Made by a program: the position numbers and the translations under genes
Part shown: positions 8,920 to 18,771 of the stretch, in pieces
How the letters are laid out: each line of letters begins with the position of its first letter
Position numbering within the stretch: the first letter of the stretch is position 1
Origin: Enterococcus sp. PF1-24
GTDB taxonomy: Bacteria; Bacillota; Bacilli; Lactobacillales; Enterococcaceae
Direction: 5' to 3'
NCBI RefSeq assembly: GCF_029893325.1
Contig: NZ_JARXWL010000001.1
Coordinates: forward strand, 1 to 64,000
DNA: 64,000 nt
Notes under the pieces: generated by a model
Told to the model about the DNA's origin: nothing
Seen by the model: the letters and a program-made list of their open reading frames with translations, nothing else
Databases searched by the model: none

Positions 8920-9843
8920 TTATAAACTATTTCTTAAAACTTTACTTGGTTTCAAAATATTAACTTTCGTTGGATGTTCTTTATAAACACTCACCAATAA
9001 ATCTTGATAAAATAAAGCTACTTCCTCTTGATAATCTGCTTCAATTCCTAAAATAGATTTAGCTAGCGGCACGCCATTTTTAACTTTCTCCCATAATTCA
9101 AGGCTTAAATCAACTCGCGGAAATTCTGCCATAGCAGTTTCAATCGGCAATAAAATATCGTCAATCCTTTGATTTTCCATTGCGGCTGCAACTTCGGCTA
9201 AAGTTTTAGCTTGTTCTTTCGTAAAGCCACCACTGGCAGTTCTTGTTAAATCTGACATGTGAGCTGCTACTCCTAATTTTTTACCAGTATCAACAGCCAA
9301 TGTTCTAACATAGGTACCTTTACCACAAACGACTTCAAAGCGCCAAGATTGTTGTTGCTTTTCAGGTAACCAAACAGCCGCGCCAATTCTGCGGAAACTT
9401 TCAATTTTAGCTTTTCGCTGTGGGCGTTCAACCGTTTCACCATTACGAGCATATTCATAAAGACGCTTGCCATTAACTTTAACCGCTGAATACATTGGCG
9501 GAATTTGCGTAATTTCACCAATAAAACTGGCCATCACTTCATCAATTTCAGCTTCAGTAAAGGGTTGTTGTAAAGAGGTTATTTCCACAATTTCGCCGCT
9601 AACATCTTCGGTCGTCGTTGAAAAACCAAGCATGATTTCCCCTTGATAAATTTTACCGCTATCAGTTAAATATTCAATCACTTTGGTCCCCTTACCAATA
9701 CAGATAGGCAGCACGCCATCAACATCAGGATCTAAAGTACCACCATGACCAACTTTCTTCGTTTTTAAAATTTTTCTTAATTTAAAAACACAATCGTGGC
9801 TTGTCATACCACGCTCTTTCCATAAAGGTAAAATTCCGTCCAT
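8920..9843 (-). CDS. truB: tRNA pseudouridine-55 synthase
   Basis: Converts U55 in the T-loop of elongator tRNAs to pseudouridine. It has 307 residues. The catalytic Asp is D38 in GHGGTLDPDVDG. Further family motifs are PPMYSAVKVNGKRLYEYAR and CGKGTYVRTLAVD. It is the first gene of truB-ribF. Divergent from it lies a pseudouridine catabolism operon (psuK-psuG), a functional coincidence with a 225-base gap between them. Confidence 0.95.
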   Translation of the reverse strand: MDGILPLWKERGMTSHDCVFKLRKILKTKKVGHGGTLDPDVDGVLPICIGKGTKVIEYLTDSGKIYQGEIMLGFSTTTEDVSGEIVEITSLQQPFTEAEIDEVMASFIGEITQIPPMYSAVKVNGKRLYEYARNGETVERPQRKAKIESFRRIGAAVWLPEKQQQSWRFEVVCGKGTYVRTLAVDTGKKLGVAAHMSDLTRTASGGFTKEQAKTLAEVAAAMENQRIDDILLPIETAMAEFPRVDLSLELWEKVKNGVPLAKSILGIEADYQEEVALFYQDLLVSVYKEHPTKVNILKPSKVLRNSL

Positions 9844-9978
9844 TATTTCTCCTCATTCATACTAAAAAATCTAGCTACATATAGAATAAATGTAACATAT
9901 CTCCTCGTTGATTTCACCTATTGACATCACTTTTAAGAAAGTAATCATATTTTTCAAAAAAAATTCAATTAAAATCAA

Positions 9979-10007
9979 TTGACTATTGTTAGTAAAAGGA
10001 TTACAAT
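9979..10007 (+). promoter_or_regulatory. Promoter of psuK-psuG
   Basis: TTGACT (9979-9984), a 17-base spacer and TACAAT (10002-10007) form a near-consensus vegetative promoter 62 bases before the psuK start. Confidence 0.65.
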
Positions 10008-10068
10008 ACTTTTAAACATTTGTTTTTAACTAAAAACTTTTGTCCTTTAACAGAAATGAGGTGAATTC

Positions 10069-11187
10069 GTGAAATTGAATATCTCTCTTAATGAAAACGA
10101 AGAAAAAGTCTTGGCTTTAATTAAAAATAATCCTTTTATCCCCCAGCAAGAACTAGCCAATCAAGTGGAATTGTCTCGCTCGGCAGTGGCTAACATCATT
10201 TCAAGTTTAGTGGAAAAAGATTATTTATTAGGAAAAGCCTATGTTGTTAATGAGAATCAGCAAATTGTCTGTATTGGTGGCGCAAATGTCGATCGTAAAA
10301 TTCACAGTCAAGCTGCAATTCAGCCTTATACTTCTAATCCCGCTAATTCCAGCCAAAGCGTTGGTGGCGTTGCTCGAAATATCGCTGAAAACCTTGGTAG
10401 ACTCGGTTGGCCAGTTGCTATGCTAACTGTTGCTGGCAAAGATGCTGATTTTAATTTGATTCGACAAGAATCTGAGCATTATATGGATTTATCCTTTGTC
10501 GAACAAAAAGAGACTGTCGCTACCGGCTCTTACACTGCCGTTTTAGATGATACTGGCAATTTATTTGTTGCTTTAGCAGATATGGATGCTTATCAATTAT
10601 TAACACCAGAGCTATTCAAGTCAAAAGAAAAGCTTTTACGTAATGCTAAATGCATCATCGCCGATTTAAATTGTTCTTCAGAAAGCTTAGAATATTTATT
10701 AACTTTCGGCAAAGAATTACAAAAACCAGTAATTTTTATCCCAGTTTCTTCTCCTAAAATAAAAAATCTACCTAAAGATCTATCTGGTCTTACTTGGTTA
10801 ATCACTAATTGTGATGAGTCTGAAACTTATTTTAATTGCAAAATTAAGTCACAGGCAGATTGGCAACAAGTCGTTGAAAAATGGCTGGCTTTAGGCATTG
10901 AAAATGTGATTGTTACTAAAGGAACTGACGGTGCTTTAGCTGGCAACCAACAAGGTGAACGCATCCATCAACCTGCCTTAACAGTGGAGCATTTAGTGGA
11001 TGTAACCGGCGCTGGCGATGCTTTTTGCGCCGCAATTGTTGATGCTTGGCTAGATAATCATTCCTTAAAAGAAGCTTTACAGCAAGCAACTGTTAACTCA
11101 GTTAGAACGATTGAATCAAGTTTTACCGTACGTCCTGAATTATCAAAAAATCAATTATTAAATGACATGGAGGAATTAATAAAATGA
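10069..11187 (+). CDS. psuK: Pseudouridine kinase with N-terminal winged-helix domain
   Basis: Phosphorylates pseudouridine to its 5'-phosphate, the first step of pseudouridine breakdown. The first 60 residues are a MarR-like helix-turn-helix ([20 protein letters not shown]). From about 64 to 372 there is a PfkB sugar-kinase fold with the GGANVDRK start and the ATP/catalytic motif [11 protein letters not shown]. The winged-helix plus PfkB arrangement is common in Firmicutes and may allow self-regulation (inference). The start is GTG with GAGGTG upstream. Its stop overlaps psuG by four bases (ATGA), so translation is coupled. No nucleoside transporter gene is adjacent. Confidence 0.92.
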   Translation: MKLNISLNENEEKVLALIKNNPFIPQQELANQVELSRSAVANIISSLVEKDYLLGKAYVVNENQQIVCIGGANVDRKIHSQAAIQPYTSNPANSSQSVGGVARNIAENLGRLGWPVAMLTVAGKDADFNLIRQESEHYMDLSFVEQKETVATGSYTAVLDDTGNLFVALADMDAYQLLTPELFKSKEKLLRNAKCIIADLNCSSESLEYLLTFGKELQKPVIFIPVSSPKIKNLPKDLSGLTWLITNCDESETYFNCKIKSQADWQQVVEKWLALGIENVIVTKGTDGALAGNQQGERIHQPALTVEHLVDVTGAGDAFCAAIVDAWLDNHSLKEALQQATVNSVRTIESSFTVRPELSKNQLLNDMEELIK

Positions 11188-12095
11188 AAGAATATATCGT
11201 ATTATCAGAAGAAGTAAAAATGGCTAAAGAAAAAGGTCTACCAATCGTTGCATTAGAATCAACAATCATCTCACACGGTATGCCTTATCCTCAAAATGTA
11301 CAAACAGCTCGTGAAACAGAAGAAATCATTCGCAAATATAACGCTGTTCCTGCAACAATTGCTTTAATCGACGGCAAAATTAAAATTGGGTTATCTGATG
11401 AAGAATTAGAAATGTTCGGTAGCAGCCAAGGCGTTGCAAAAGTTTCTCGTCGTGATATGGGTTACCTTTTAGCAACAAAACAATTAGGTGCTACTACCGT
11501 AGCAGCAACGATGATTTGTGCTGATTTAGCTGGTATTCGTTTCTTCGTAACTGGCGGTATCGGTGGCGTTCACCGTGGTGCCGAAACAACAATGGATATT
11601 TCTGCCGACTTAGAAGAATTAGCTAAAACTAATGTTGCCGTAATTTGTGCCGGTGCGAAATCAATTTTAGATTTAAACTTAACAATGGAATATTTAGAAA
11701 CAAAAGGTGTACCGGTCTTTGGTTATAAAACAGATGTCCTACCTTCATTCTTCTCAAGAACAAGTAATATTAAATTACAATACAACATCGATAACCCAGA
11801 AACTGTAGCTAAAGCTATGAAAGCCAAATGGGATCTTGATCTTGATGGCGGTGCAATTATTGCCAACCCAATCCCAGAAGCTTATTCAATGGATGAAGCC
11901 TTCATTAACGGCGCTATCGAAGAAGCCCTTAAAGAAGCTGATGAAAAAAATATTGCTGGTAAAGACGTAACACCTTTCTTACTTGGTAAAATCAAAGATA
12001 TTACAGACGGTAAGAGCTTAGAGTCTAACATCGCATTAGTAAAACACAATGCTGAAGTTGGCGCACAAATCGCTGTTGCATATAACAATTTATAA
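11184..12095 (+). CDS. psuG: Pseudouridine-5'-phosphate glycosidase
   Basis: Splits pseudouridine 5'-phosphate into uracil and ribose 5-phosphate. At 303 residues it is full length, with the family start [16 protein letters not shown] and the block [24 protein letters not shown]. It overlaps psuK by four bases. The operon ends in a strong terminator at 12112-12140. Confidence 0.95.
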   Translation: MKEYIVLSEEVKMAKEKGLPIVALESTIISHGMPYPQNVQTARETEEIIRKYNAVPATIALIDGKIKIGLSDEELEMFGSSQGVAKVSRRDMGYLLATKQLGATTVAATMICADLAGIRFFVTGGIGGVHRGAETTMDISADLEELAKTNVAVICAGAKSILDLNLTMEYLETKGVPVFGYKTDVLPSFFSRTSNIKLQYNIDNPETVAKAMKAKWDLDLDGGAIIANPIPEAYSMDEAFINGAIEEALKEADEKNIAGKDVTPFLLGKIKDITDGKSLESNIALVKHNAEVGAQIAVAYNNL

Positions 12096-12111
12096 AATAA
12101 ATATTTATTAG

Positions 12112-12140
12112 AAAAAAACCGCAAATTTGCGGTTTTTTTT
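12112..12140 (+). terminator. Terminator of psuK-psuG
   Basis: Compact GC stem ACCGCAAA/TTTGCGGT with an A run before and eight Ts after it, 17 bases past the psuG stop. Confidence 0.9.
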
Positions 12141-12212
12141 ACAGTTATTATTCGACCTACTCTTAAATGCTTTACAACTAATAACTAAAAGAGAATAAAA
12201 AATTAATAATTA

Positions 12213-12268
12213 AAAAATCCGTAACCCTAACTTAGCAAATCAGCTAAGCTTGAGGTTACGGATTTCTT
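12213..12268 (-). terminator. Terminator of the rimP-rbfA operon
   Basis: The stem AATCCGTAACC/GGTTACGGATT carries a nested inner hairpin (TTAGC..GCTAA). Reading leftwards it ends in a TTTTTT tract, directly after the rbfA stop. Confidence 0.85.
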
Positions 12269-12272
12269 TGTT

Positions 12273-12620
12273 TTAATCTTTATTTAGATTTCTTAGTAAT
12301 TCATCAATGTGATTACCATATTTTACTGATTCATCCATTTCAAATAATAACTCAGGGGTTTTGTAAAGCGTTAAAGCTTGACCTAATTCACGACGAATTA
12401 AACCTTTGGCTTTCTCTAAACCATCTTGAGCTTTCTTTTGATCAGAAGCTAAATCAGAAAGCAAGCTATAATAAATAGTTGCTTGTTGTAAATCACCAGT
12501 TACGCGGACATCAGTAATTGTAACGTCCTGCACACGGGGATCACGAACTTTTTTTCTTAAAATTTGATTAATCTCTTTGAGAATTTCTTGACCGACTCGG
12601 CGATCACGATAATTAGCCAT
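12273..12620 (-). CDS. rbfA: Ribosome-binding factor A
   Basis: Helps mature the 30S subunit by binding near helix 1 of 16S rRNA. The 115-residue single KH-like domain has typical family blocks ([21 protein letters not shown], with [15 protein letters not shown]). It is the last gene of rimP-nusA-ylxR-ylxQ-infB-rbfA, 33 bases after infB, with its terminator immediately downstream. Confidence 0.95.
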   Translation of the reverse strand: MANYRDRRVGQEILKEINQILRKKVRDPRVQDVTITDVRVTGDLQQATIYYSLLSDLASDQKKAQDGLEKAKGLIRRELGQALTLYKTPELLFEMDESVKYGNHIDELLRNLNKD

Positions 12621-12653
12621 CTTTCGGCCTCCTTATTTTATAGTCAAATGATC

Positions 12654-15446
12654 CTAATCGTTTTTAATTTCTTCCATAACATAGCCTTCGATTACATCGT
12701 CAACTTTTAAGTCGTTGAAGTTTTCAACCATGGCACCACATTCAAAGCCTAATTTCACTTCTTTCACATCATCTTTGAAGCGTTTCAAGCTAGCTAATGT
12801 TCCTTCGAAAATAACGATACCGTCGCGAATCACACGAACGCCACTCTCTCTTTGAATAGAACCTTCAGTTACGTAACAACCAGCAATTGTGCCGACTTTA
12901 GAAACTTTATAAAGTTCCCGAACAACCATTTGACCAGTAATTTTTTCTTCAAATTCAGGATCAAGCATACCTTTCATGGCTGTTTCGATTTCATCAATAG
13001 CTTTATAGATGATTCGGTGTAAGCGAATATCAACTTCTTCACCTTCAGCTTGTTGTTTCGCTTGTGGTGTTGGACGAACATTAAACCCGATAATAATCGC
13101 GTTACTTGCTGCGGCTAAAGTAACATCACTTTCATTAATTGCTCCTACTGCTGAGTGAACAATTTTAACTCGTACGCCTTCAACTTCAATTTTTTGTAAT
13201 GAAGCGGCTAAAGCTTCAGCAGAACCTTGAACGTCGGCTTTAATAATTACATTAACGTCTTTCAATTCGCCTTCTTTTAAGCTTTCAAACAAGTTATCTA
13301 ATGTTACCCGGCTACTTGCAGCACGTTGTTCAAGTAAAGCCCGTTTGCCACGTTCTTCACCTGCTGCCCGTGCAGTTTTTTCATCTTCAAAGACTACGAA
13401 ACGATCACCGGCTTGTGGTACATCGTTCAAACCAGTAATTTCAACTGGTGTTGCTGGTCCAGCAACTTTATCACGACGACCTAAATCATTAGTCATTACC
13501 CGTACACGACCGAAAGTATTACCGACAACAATTGGATCTCCTACATTTAAAGTTCCTTGTTGAACTAATAAAGTAGCAACTGGTCCTTTACCTTTATCTA
13601 GGCGCGCTTCGATTACAGTTCCGATTGCGCGTTGTGTTGGATCAGCTTTTAAGTCTTCCATTTCAGCAACTAATAGAATCATTTCTAATAATTCTTCAAT
13701 ATTTTGATTGAATTTAGCTGAAATTTGCACGAAAATTGTATCGCCGCCCCAATCTTCAGGAATTAAACCATGTTCACTTAATTCTTGCATCACGCGGTCT
13801 GGGTTAGCACCAGGTTTATCAATTTTATTAACTGCTACAATAATTGGTACATTGGCAGCTTTAGCGTGGTTAATCGCTTCAACTGTCTGTGGCATTACAC
13901 CATCATCAGCAGCAACAACTAAAATTGTGATATCAGTGATACTTGCGCCCCGCGCCCGCATACTTGTGAAGGCCGCGTGTCCTGGTGTATCTAAGAAAGT
14001 AATTGGTTTGCCGTTAATATCAATTTGGTAGGCACCAATATGCTGAGTAATTCCGCCAGCTTCGCCACTAGTTACGCGAGAATTTCTTAGCGTATCTAAC
14101 AAGGTTGTTTTACCATGGTCAACGTGCCCCATAATCGTAACAACTGGTGGACGAGAAACTAAGTTTTCTTCTTTTAATTCTTCTGGTTCAAAGAATTTAT
14201 CAATATCAGCGATATCAATTTGAATTTTTTCTTGTGCTTCCATGCCGTAGTCAACCGCTAATAATTCAATCGTATCTTTATCAAGAGATTGATTTTGGTT
14301 AACCATTACACCCATCATAAAGAGTTTTTTGATGATTTCAGCTGGCTCGCGATGAATTTTCTTAGCGATATCAGCCACGTTCATACCTTCAGTATATTCT
14401 AAAACATCTGGTAATTCTCTAAATTTACGTGGTGGCACAGCAGGTTTTTGAGATTGTGGTTGCTGTTTGCCTTTTTTACCTTTTTTGTTAAAACGATTAC
14501 GATTTTGGTTGTAATTGTTATAGCCGCCACGTTGTTTTTGTTTATTTTCACCAAAGTTCTTTTTCCGTTCGTTAGCAGCTGCATTTTCAGTTGCTGGACG
14601 AGCTGGTGCTGTCGTATTTTGCGGACGGTTTTGAACTGGCGCATTATTTTGTGGACGATTTTGTCCTTGATTGTTCTGTGGACGATTCTGTTGCCCTTGT
14701 GAATTTTGTGGTCTGTTTTGACCTTGGTTCCCTTGCGGACGATTATTTTGATTCTGTCCTTGTGGGCGATTTTGATTTTGACTCGTTTGATTTGGTCTGT
14801 TTTGTTGTGTCATAGGGCGATTAGTCTGTTGTCCTTGCTTTGAATTTTGGTTCTGACTTTGTTGGTTACGGTTTTGATTTTTAGCTTGGTCCCCTTTAGC
14901 ATAGGGTTGTCTAGGTGCAACTGTTTCTTGTTTCGATAAGTTAGAAACTTGTTGTCTTGCTCTTTCCAATGACTTAGCAGCTACACTTGGATCTCTTTGT
15001 GGTTCGCTTGCTTTTTGAATTGGTTTTTGATTTGGCTTTTGATTTTGAACAGGTCGTTTCCCTTGTTCTTGTGGTCGTTGATTTTTATTTCCAGGTTGTC
15101 CATGTTGAACTTTACCATTTTTATTAACTGAAACTGCTTTTGTTTGGTTACGATTAACAAAATTAGGATTGTTCAGAGAACTTCTCCCTTGGATTTTTTT
15201 CTCTTTTGTGCCTTGTTGCGTCGCATTTTGGTTAGCTGGTTGTTGTTTTGCTGGTTTTTCTTGCACTGACTGATTGCTAGTAGTTGGCTTTTTACCAAAA
15301 GCTCCTTTTAGCTGTGTTGCTTCCGCTTCAGAAATAGCTCCCATGTGATTTTTCACAGACATCCCCATTTCTTGTGCTTTCGTCACAATATCCTTGCTAG
15401 ACTTATCTAGCTCTTTTGCAAGTTCGTAAATTCTTATTTTCCCCAT
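12654..15446 (-). CDS. infB: Translation initiation factor IF-2
   Basis: GTPase that brings fMet-tRNA to the 30S subunit. It has 930 residues. An IF2-N domain (residues 1-50) precedes a very long linker (about 55-332) dominated by Q, N, R and P with repeated NRPQ units. The second IF2-N domain lies near 340-400. The G domain starts near 437 ([18 protein letters not shown]). The C-terminal domains end in [11 protein letters not shown]. The linker is far longer than in most Bacilli and looks prion-like in composition. It sits between ylxQ and rbfA in the standard order. Confidence 0.97.
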   Translation of the reverse strand: MGKIRIYELAKELDKSSKDIVTKAQEMGMSVKNHMGAISEAEATQLKGAFGKKPTTSNQSVQEKPAKQQPANQNATQQGTKEKKIQGRSSLNNPNFVNRNQTKAVSVNKNGKVQHGQPGNKNQRPQEQGKRPVQNQKPNQKPIQKASEPQRDPSVAAKSLERARQQVSNLSKQETVAPRQPYAKGDQAKNQNRNQQSQNQNSKQGQQTNRPMTQQNRPNQTSQNQNRPQGQNQNNRPQGNQGQNRPQNSQGQQNRPQNNQGQNRPQNNAPVQNRPQNTTAPARPATENAAANERKKNFGENKQKQRGGYNNYNQNRNRFNKKGKKGKQQPQSQKPAVPPRKFRELPDVLEYTEGMNVADIAKKIHREPAEIIKKLFMMGVMVNQNQSLDKDTIELLAVDYGMEAQEKIQIDIADIDKFFEPEELKEENLVSRPPVVTIMGHVDHGKTTLLDTLRNSRVTSGEAGGITQHIGAYQIDINGKPITFLDTPGHAAFTSMRARGASITDITILVVAADDGVMPQTVEAINHAKAANVPIIVAVNKIDKPGANPDRVMQELSEHGLIPEDWGGDTIFVQISAKFNQNIEELLEMILLVAEMEDLKADPTQRAIGTVIEARLDKGKGPVATLLVQQGTLNVGDPIVVGNTFGRVRVMTNDLGRRDKVAGPATPVEITGLNDVPQAGDRFVVFEDEKTARAAGEERGKRALLEQRAASSRVTLDNLFESLKEGELKDVNVIIKADVQGSAEALAASLQKIEVEGVRVKIVHSAVGAINESDVTLAAASNAIIIGFNVRPTPQAKQQAEGEEVDIRLHRIIYKAIDEIETAMKGMLDPEFEEKITGQMVVRELYKVSKVGTIAGCYVTEGSIQRESGVRVIRDGIVIFEGTLASLKRFKDDVKEVKLGFECGAMVENFNDLKVDDVIEGYVMEEIKND

Positions 15447-15458
15447 GCAATCACCTTC

Positions 15459-15761
15459 CTAACCTTGAATTAGTTCCTCAAACTTTCTCCCGAAGCCTTC
15501 ATCAACGATAGCAATAATCATACGCTTTCGTCCGATTGCTAGGCTTAGTTCGGTTTCATCAAAAGTAAAATTGATTGGAACTTTATAATAAAGACATTTA
15601 TCTGTAAGTCTTTTTCTTGTATTTTCACTGGCGTCATTCGCTACAAAAACAAATTTTGCTTGCTCTTTTTGAATGGTTTTAATTACCATTTCTTCACCAG
15701 TAACCAGTTTACCTGCACGCATGGCAAGTCCTAAAAAATTCAACACTGCTTGTTTATTCAT
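15459..15761 (-). CDS. ylxQ: YlxQ, L7Ae-family RNA-binding protein
   Basis: A 100-residue protein of the ribosomal L7Ae/L30e family that probably binds kink-turn RNA. The core reads FLGLAMRAGKLVTGEE and VFVANDASENTRKR. The frame is open back to 15800, but the ATG at 15761 overlaps the ylxR stop (ATGAATAA), fits the family length and implies coupled translation. Its exact cellular role is unsettled. Confidence 0.9.
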   Translation of the reverse strand: MNKQAVLNFLGLAMRAGKLVTGEEMVIKTIQKEQAKFVFVANDASENTRKRLTDKCLYYKVPINFTFDETELSLAIGRKRMIIAIVDEGFGRKFEELIQG

Positions 15762-16050
15762 TACCAAATAGCTCTTTTCTTGCTTTTTGATGAGTGACAT
15801 AATCTAACAACTCTTGATAAAATTCATCTGTTAAAGTTGTTTCTAAGACTCGATCAAGGATTTTTTTATCCCAAGCTTTTTGGACTTCAGCAGGCTCGAT
15901 AGCCACATAAGCACCACGTCCGGGCATTTTTCCAGTCGGATCAATTGAAACAACGCCTTCTTTAGAACGAGTAATGCGAATCAGTTCTTTTTTTGGTTTC
16001 ATTTCACCAGAAACAACTGATTTACGTAAAGGAATTTTTCTTTTCTTCAT
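15754..16050 (-). CDS. ylxR: YlxR/RnpM family RNA-binding protein
   Basis: A 98-residue basic protein of DUF448. The conserved block PGRGAYV lies near 43-49. The usual cysteine-bearing N-terminal CVGC-type motif is not seen; the protein starts KKRKIPLRKSVVSGEMKPKKELIRI, so serine replaces the expected cysteine. Members bind RNase P RNA in Bacillus (RnpM). It is encoded between nusA and ylxQ, overlapping ylxQ by eight bases. Confidence 0.9.
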   Translation of the reverse strand: MKKRKIPLRKSVVSGEMKPKKELIRITRSKEGVVSIDPTGKMPGRGAYVAIEPAEVQKAWDKKILDRVLETTLTDEFYQELLDYVTHQKARKELFGNE

Positions 16051-16077
16051 TGATCAGCCCTCCTATATCCTTAAGCT

Positions 16078-17199
16078 TTATTCTTCTGTATCAAAGACTT
16101 CTTCTTCAATAATTGTTTCTACAACTTCTTCAGCAACTTCAGCTTCATAAGCGGCATAAAAATCAGCCATATCAGATTCAGATTTAATATCAATTTTATG
16201 ATTTGTTAATTTAGCTGCTAAACGAGCATTTTGTCCTCGTTTACCAATCGCTAATGACAATTGGAAATCAGGTACGACAACGGTACAAGCTTTAGGATTT
16301 TCTTCATCAAAGATAACATCCACTACTTGGGCTGGATTTAATGAATTAGCGATAAAGACTGCTGGGTCTTCATTCCATTCAACAATATCCATATTTTCGC
16401 CTTTAAGTTCATTAACAATTGCTTGCACACGTTGACCTTTAGGACCTACACAAGTTCCTACTGGGTCAATGTTTTCATCATTAGAACGAACCGCAATTTT
16501 TGAACGGTCGCCAGCTTCACGAGCGATGCTAACAATTTCAACAATTCCTTCATAAACTTCAGGAACTTCTTGTTCAAATAAACGACGTAATAAATCTGGA
16601 TGACTACGACTTACAAAGACTTGTGGGCCTTTAGAAGTGTTTTCTACCCGAGAAACGTAAACTTTAATCCGATCATGGGGTTGATAAAACTCATTTGGCA
16701 TTTGGTCTTGTTTAGAAAGAACAGCTTCGATTTTACCTAAATTTACATAGATATAACGATTGTCTTGTCTTTCAACAATTCCTTGCATAATATCTTTTTC
16801 ATATTGGCTAAATTCATTGTAAATGATAGTTCTTTCAGCTTCACGAACTCGTTGCAAAATAACTTGTTTAGCTGTTTGCGCTGCAATCCGACCAAAATCT
16901 TTTGGTGTTACTTCAAAACGAATTTTGTCACCAATTTCATAAGCCGCATTAATTTTAATCGCTTCTTCTAAAGAAATCTCTAATTGTGAATCCATTACTT
17001 CTTCGGTAACTTCTTTAACAGAATATACATGGATGTTGCCTTTTTTATTATCAAATTCTACTTCAACATTTTGGGCTTGACCATAATGTCTTTTATAAGC
17101 AGAAACTAAGGCTGCTTCTAAAGCTTCAATAACGATTTCTTTTCCAATTCCCTTTTCAGCTTCTAAAGCATCTAAGGCATTTAACATTTCTTTACTCAT
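16078..17199 (-). CDS. nusA: Transcription elongation/termination factor NusA
   Basis: Binds RNA polymerase and nascent RNA to control pausing, termination and antitermination. The 373 residues are of Gram-positive length, lacking the C-terminal acidic repeats of E. coli. The order is an N-terminal polymerase-binding domain (1-130), an S1 domain (about 133-200) and two KH domains ([20 protein letters not shown] and [17 protein letters not shown]). An acidic tail ends EEEVFDTEE. It follows rimP by 22 bases. NusA often controls its own operon; see the hairpin at 17740-17764. Confidence 0.96.
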   Translation of the reverse strand: MSKEMLNALDALEAEKGIGKEIVIEALEAALVSAYKRHYGQAQNVEVEFDNKKGNIHVYSVKEVTEEVMDSQLEISLEEAIKINAAYEIGDKIRFEVTPKDFGRIAAQTAKQVILQRVREAERTIIYNEFSQYEKDIMQGIVERQDNRYIYVNLGKIEAVLSKQDQMPNEFYQPHDRIKVYVSRVENTSKGPQVFVSRSHPDLLRRLFEQEVPEVYEGIVEIVSIAREAGDRSKIAVRSNDENIDPVGTCVGPKGQRVQAIVNELKGENMDIVEWNEDPAVFIANSLNPAQVVDVIFDEENPKACTVVVPDFQLSLAIGKRGQNARLAAKLTNHKIDIKSESDMADFYAAYEAEVAEEVVETIIEEEVFDTEE

Positions 17200-17221
17200 T
17201 TTCTCTTATTCCTCCACCGGT

Positions 17222-17695
17222 TTAAAATTGAATCGCTAAACGAGCTTTTGCAATATTTTTTCGATTAATTGTCAATTCTTTTTCTCTAGTTTTAATACGA
17301 ATCTTCAACACAAGGCTTTCTTGGTCAAGACTGACTAAAGTGCCTTCTAATTGCTTCTCACCTTCAACAGCTTGGTAAAAAGAAAGATGAATATACTTAT
17401 CAATAGCATTTTGATAATCTTTTTCTTTCTTTAAAGGACGCTCTGCACCAGGAGAAGAAACTTCTAGAAAATAGGCTTGAGGAATTGGATCAGGTTCAAT
17501 GCTATCTAGTTTCTCACTGAGTTGTTCGCTAACAAAGACGCACTCTTCAATATCAATGCCACCTTCTTTGTCGATATACACACGTAAAAACCAGTTTTTA
17601 CCTTCTTTAACAAATTCTACTTCTACCAGTTCAAAATTTTGTTCTTCCACGATTGGTAACACTAAATCAGTAACTGTTTCTACTACGCTACTCAA
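17222..17695 (-). CDS. rimP: Ribosome maturation factor RimP
   Basis: Helps 30S assembly. The 157 residues have an alpha/beta N-terminal domain with [20 protein letters not shown] and [15 protein letters not shown]-type motif (here [15 protein letters not shown]), then an SH3-like C-terminal domain. It is the first gene of the translation operon. The start is TTG with AAGGAGGC upstream. Confidence 0.95.
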   Translation of the reverse strand: MSSVVETVTDLVLPIVEEQNFELVEVEFVKEGKNWFLRVYIDKEGGIDIEECVFVSEQLSEKLDSIEPDPIPQAYFLEVSSPGAERPLKKEKDYQNAIDKYIHLSFYQAVEGEKQLEGTLVSLDQESLVLKIRIKTREKELTINRKNIAKARLAIQF

Positions 17696-17734
17696 TTGTT
17701 TCCGCCTCCTTCTGTTGAGTTCCGTATTTCCATT

Positions 17735-17764
17735 AAAAAGAGTGAGCGAAAAATCCGCTCACTC
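17735..17764 (-). terminator. Terminator-like hairpin in the rimP leader
   Basis: Reading leftwards, a perfect 9-bp stem GAGTGAGCG/CGCTCACTC is followed directly by TTTTT, 40 bases before the rimP start. No leftward gene ends just upstream apart from the lipoprotein gene at 17881, which lies beyond a further 117 bases. It could end lipoprotein transcripts or attenuate the rimP-nusA operon. Confidence 0.7.
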
Positions 17765-17880
17765 ACAATTAGTATCATTACCAAGGATTAGTATATCATA
17801 GATTTAAAGATAACTCAATGCTGGAAACCGCTAAATAAGTAAGTGGCTTACCTATTCAACAGGTTAGCTTATTTTGTATG

Positions 17881-18672
17881 TTAATAAACATTTGGATTAA
17901 CAATTTCGTAACGAGCTATGTCTTTGTCAAACATAAACTCAAATTTCACTTTCTGTCCCTTTGTCCAATTAGCCGCATTAATGTATTGAGTACCAATAAT
18001 TACATTATCAGCATCAAAAATACTTACTGATGCTGAAAAATTCATAATATCTTTAGAAGTTGTATTTTCAACAACAGCTTCATAGTTTTTCCAAGTATCA
18101 TCATATTCTTTTGGAACATAATTAAAAACTACAGATGCCAATAATGCTTCTAACTCTTTATTAAAAGTAATATCCTTTTTAACTTCATTACCTTTAGCTC
18201 TCAAGTCTTCGAGAGTTGATTGATATTTTTCATCAAGAACTACTGAATAATTATCTGTAATGTCTAAAAGTAACTCTGTCCGATTAGCATAATGTTGATT
18301 CCATTCATCATTAAAAGAATCAGCGCCGTAATTAGAAATAGTTTCTATACCAGAAGTCAGCTCATTAATATAGCTTAAAGCTTTTTCTTGTAATTTAGAG
18401 TCTTCAAATTTTTCGTCTTTAAATGCTGCTAGTTCATCTAATTCCATTTGAGTTGCTTTTCTAAGACTTTCTTTTTCATTATCAGTATAACCGCTCGCTA
18501 CATAGTCCCATCTAGTTTCTAACCCTTTAGCAATTGATTTTAAAAATCTACTGTCTGCATAATTTGGTCCTGTTGATTCTGTGGTTTCTGTTGTAGCCTT
18601 TCCTGAAGTACAACCAGACATCACAAATAACAATGTCAATAAAGCAAACCCAAACTTTTTCAATTTATTCAT
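17881..18672 (-). CDS. Lipoprotein with FxLYD-type C-terminal domain
   Basis: A 263-residue secreted lipoprotein. The signal peptide is MNKLKKFGFALLTLLFVMSG with the lipobox cysteine at about 21 (VMSGC), so it is anchored on the outer face of the membrane. Residues 30-170 are helical and charged. From about 185 the chain resembles the FxLYD fold (VVENTTSKDIMNFSASVSIFDADN then GQKVKFEFMF), seen in many Firmicute surface lipoproteins of unknown role. It is a single gene between polC and the rimP operon. Function is unknown. Confidence 0.8.
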   Translation of the reverse strand: MNKLKKFGFALLTLLFVMSGCTSGKATTETTESTGPNYADSRFLKSIAKGLETRWDYVASGYTDNEKESLRKATQMELDELAAFKDEKFEDSKLQEKALSYINELTSGIETISNYGADSFNDEWNQHYANRTELLLDITDNYSVVLDEKYQSTLEDLRAKGNEVKKDITFNKELEALLASVVFNYVPKEYDDTWKNYEAVVENTTSKDIMNFSASVSIFDADNVIIGTQYINAANWTKGQKVKFEFMFDKDIARYEIVNPNVY

Positions 18673-18771
18673 TTTTTTCTCCTTGTATTCAATAAAATTT
18701 TCTCAAGTAGTTTAACATATTAATAAAAATATTGCACTATTTTATATAGTACCTCATCTAGTTTCTATTTA

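Noticed and set aside
14399-14815. Several long frames on both strands within infB
   Set aside because: They are shadows of the low-complexity Q/N/P-rich linker in IF-2; none has a ribosome site or protein-like composition.
17825-17876. Imperfect hairpin after the lipoprotein gene as a terminator
   Set aside because: The stem has a mismatch and lacks a T tract in the leftward direction, so it is too weak to annotate.
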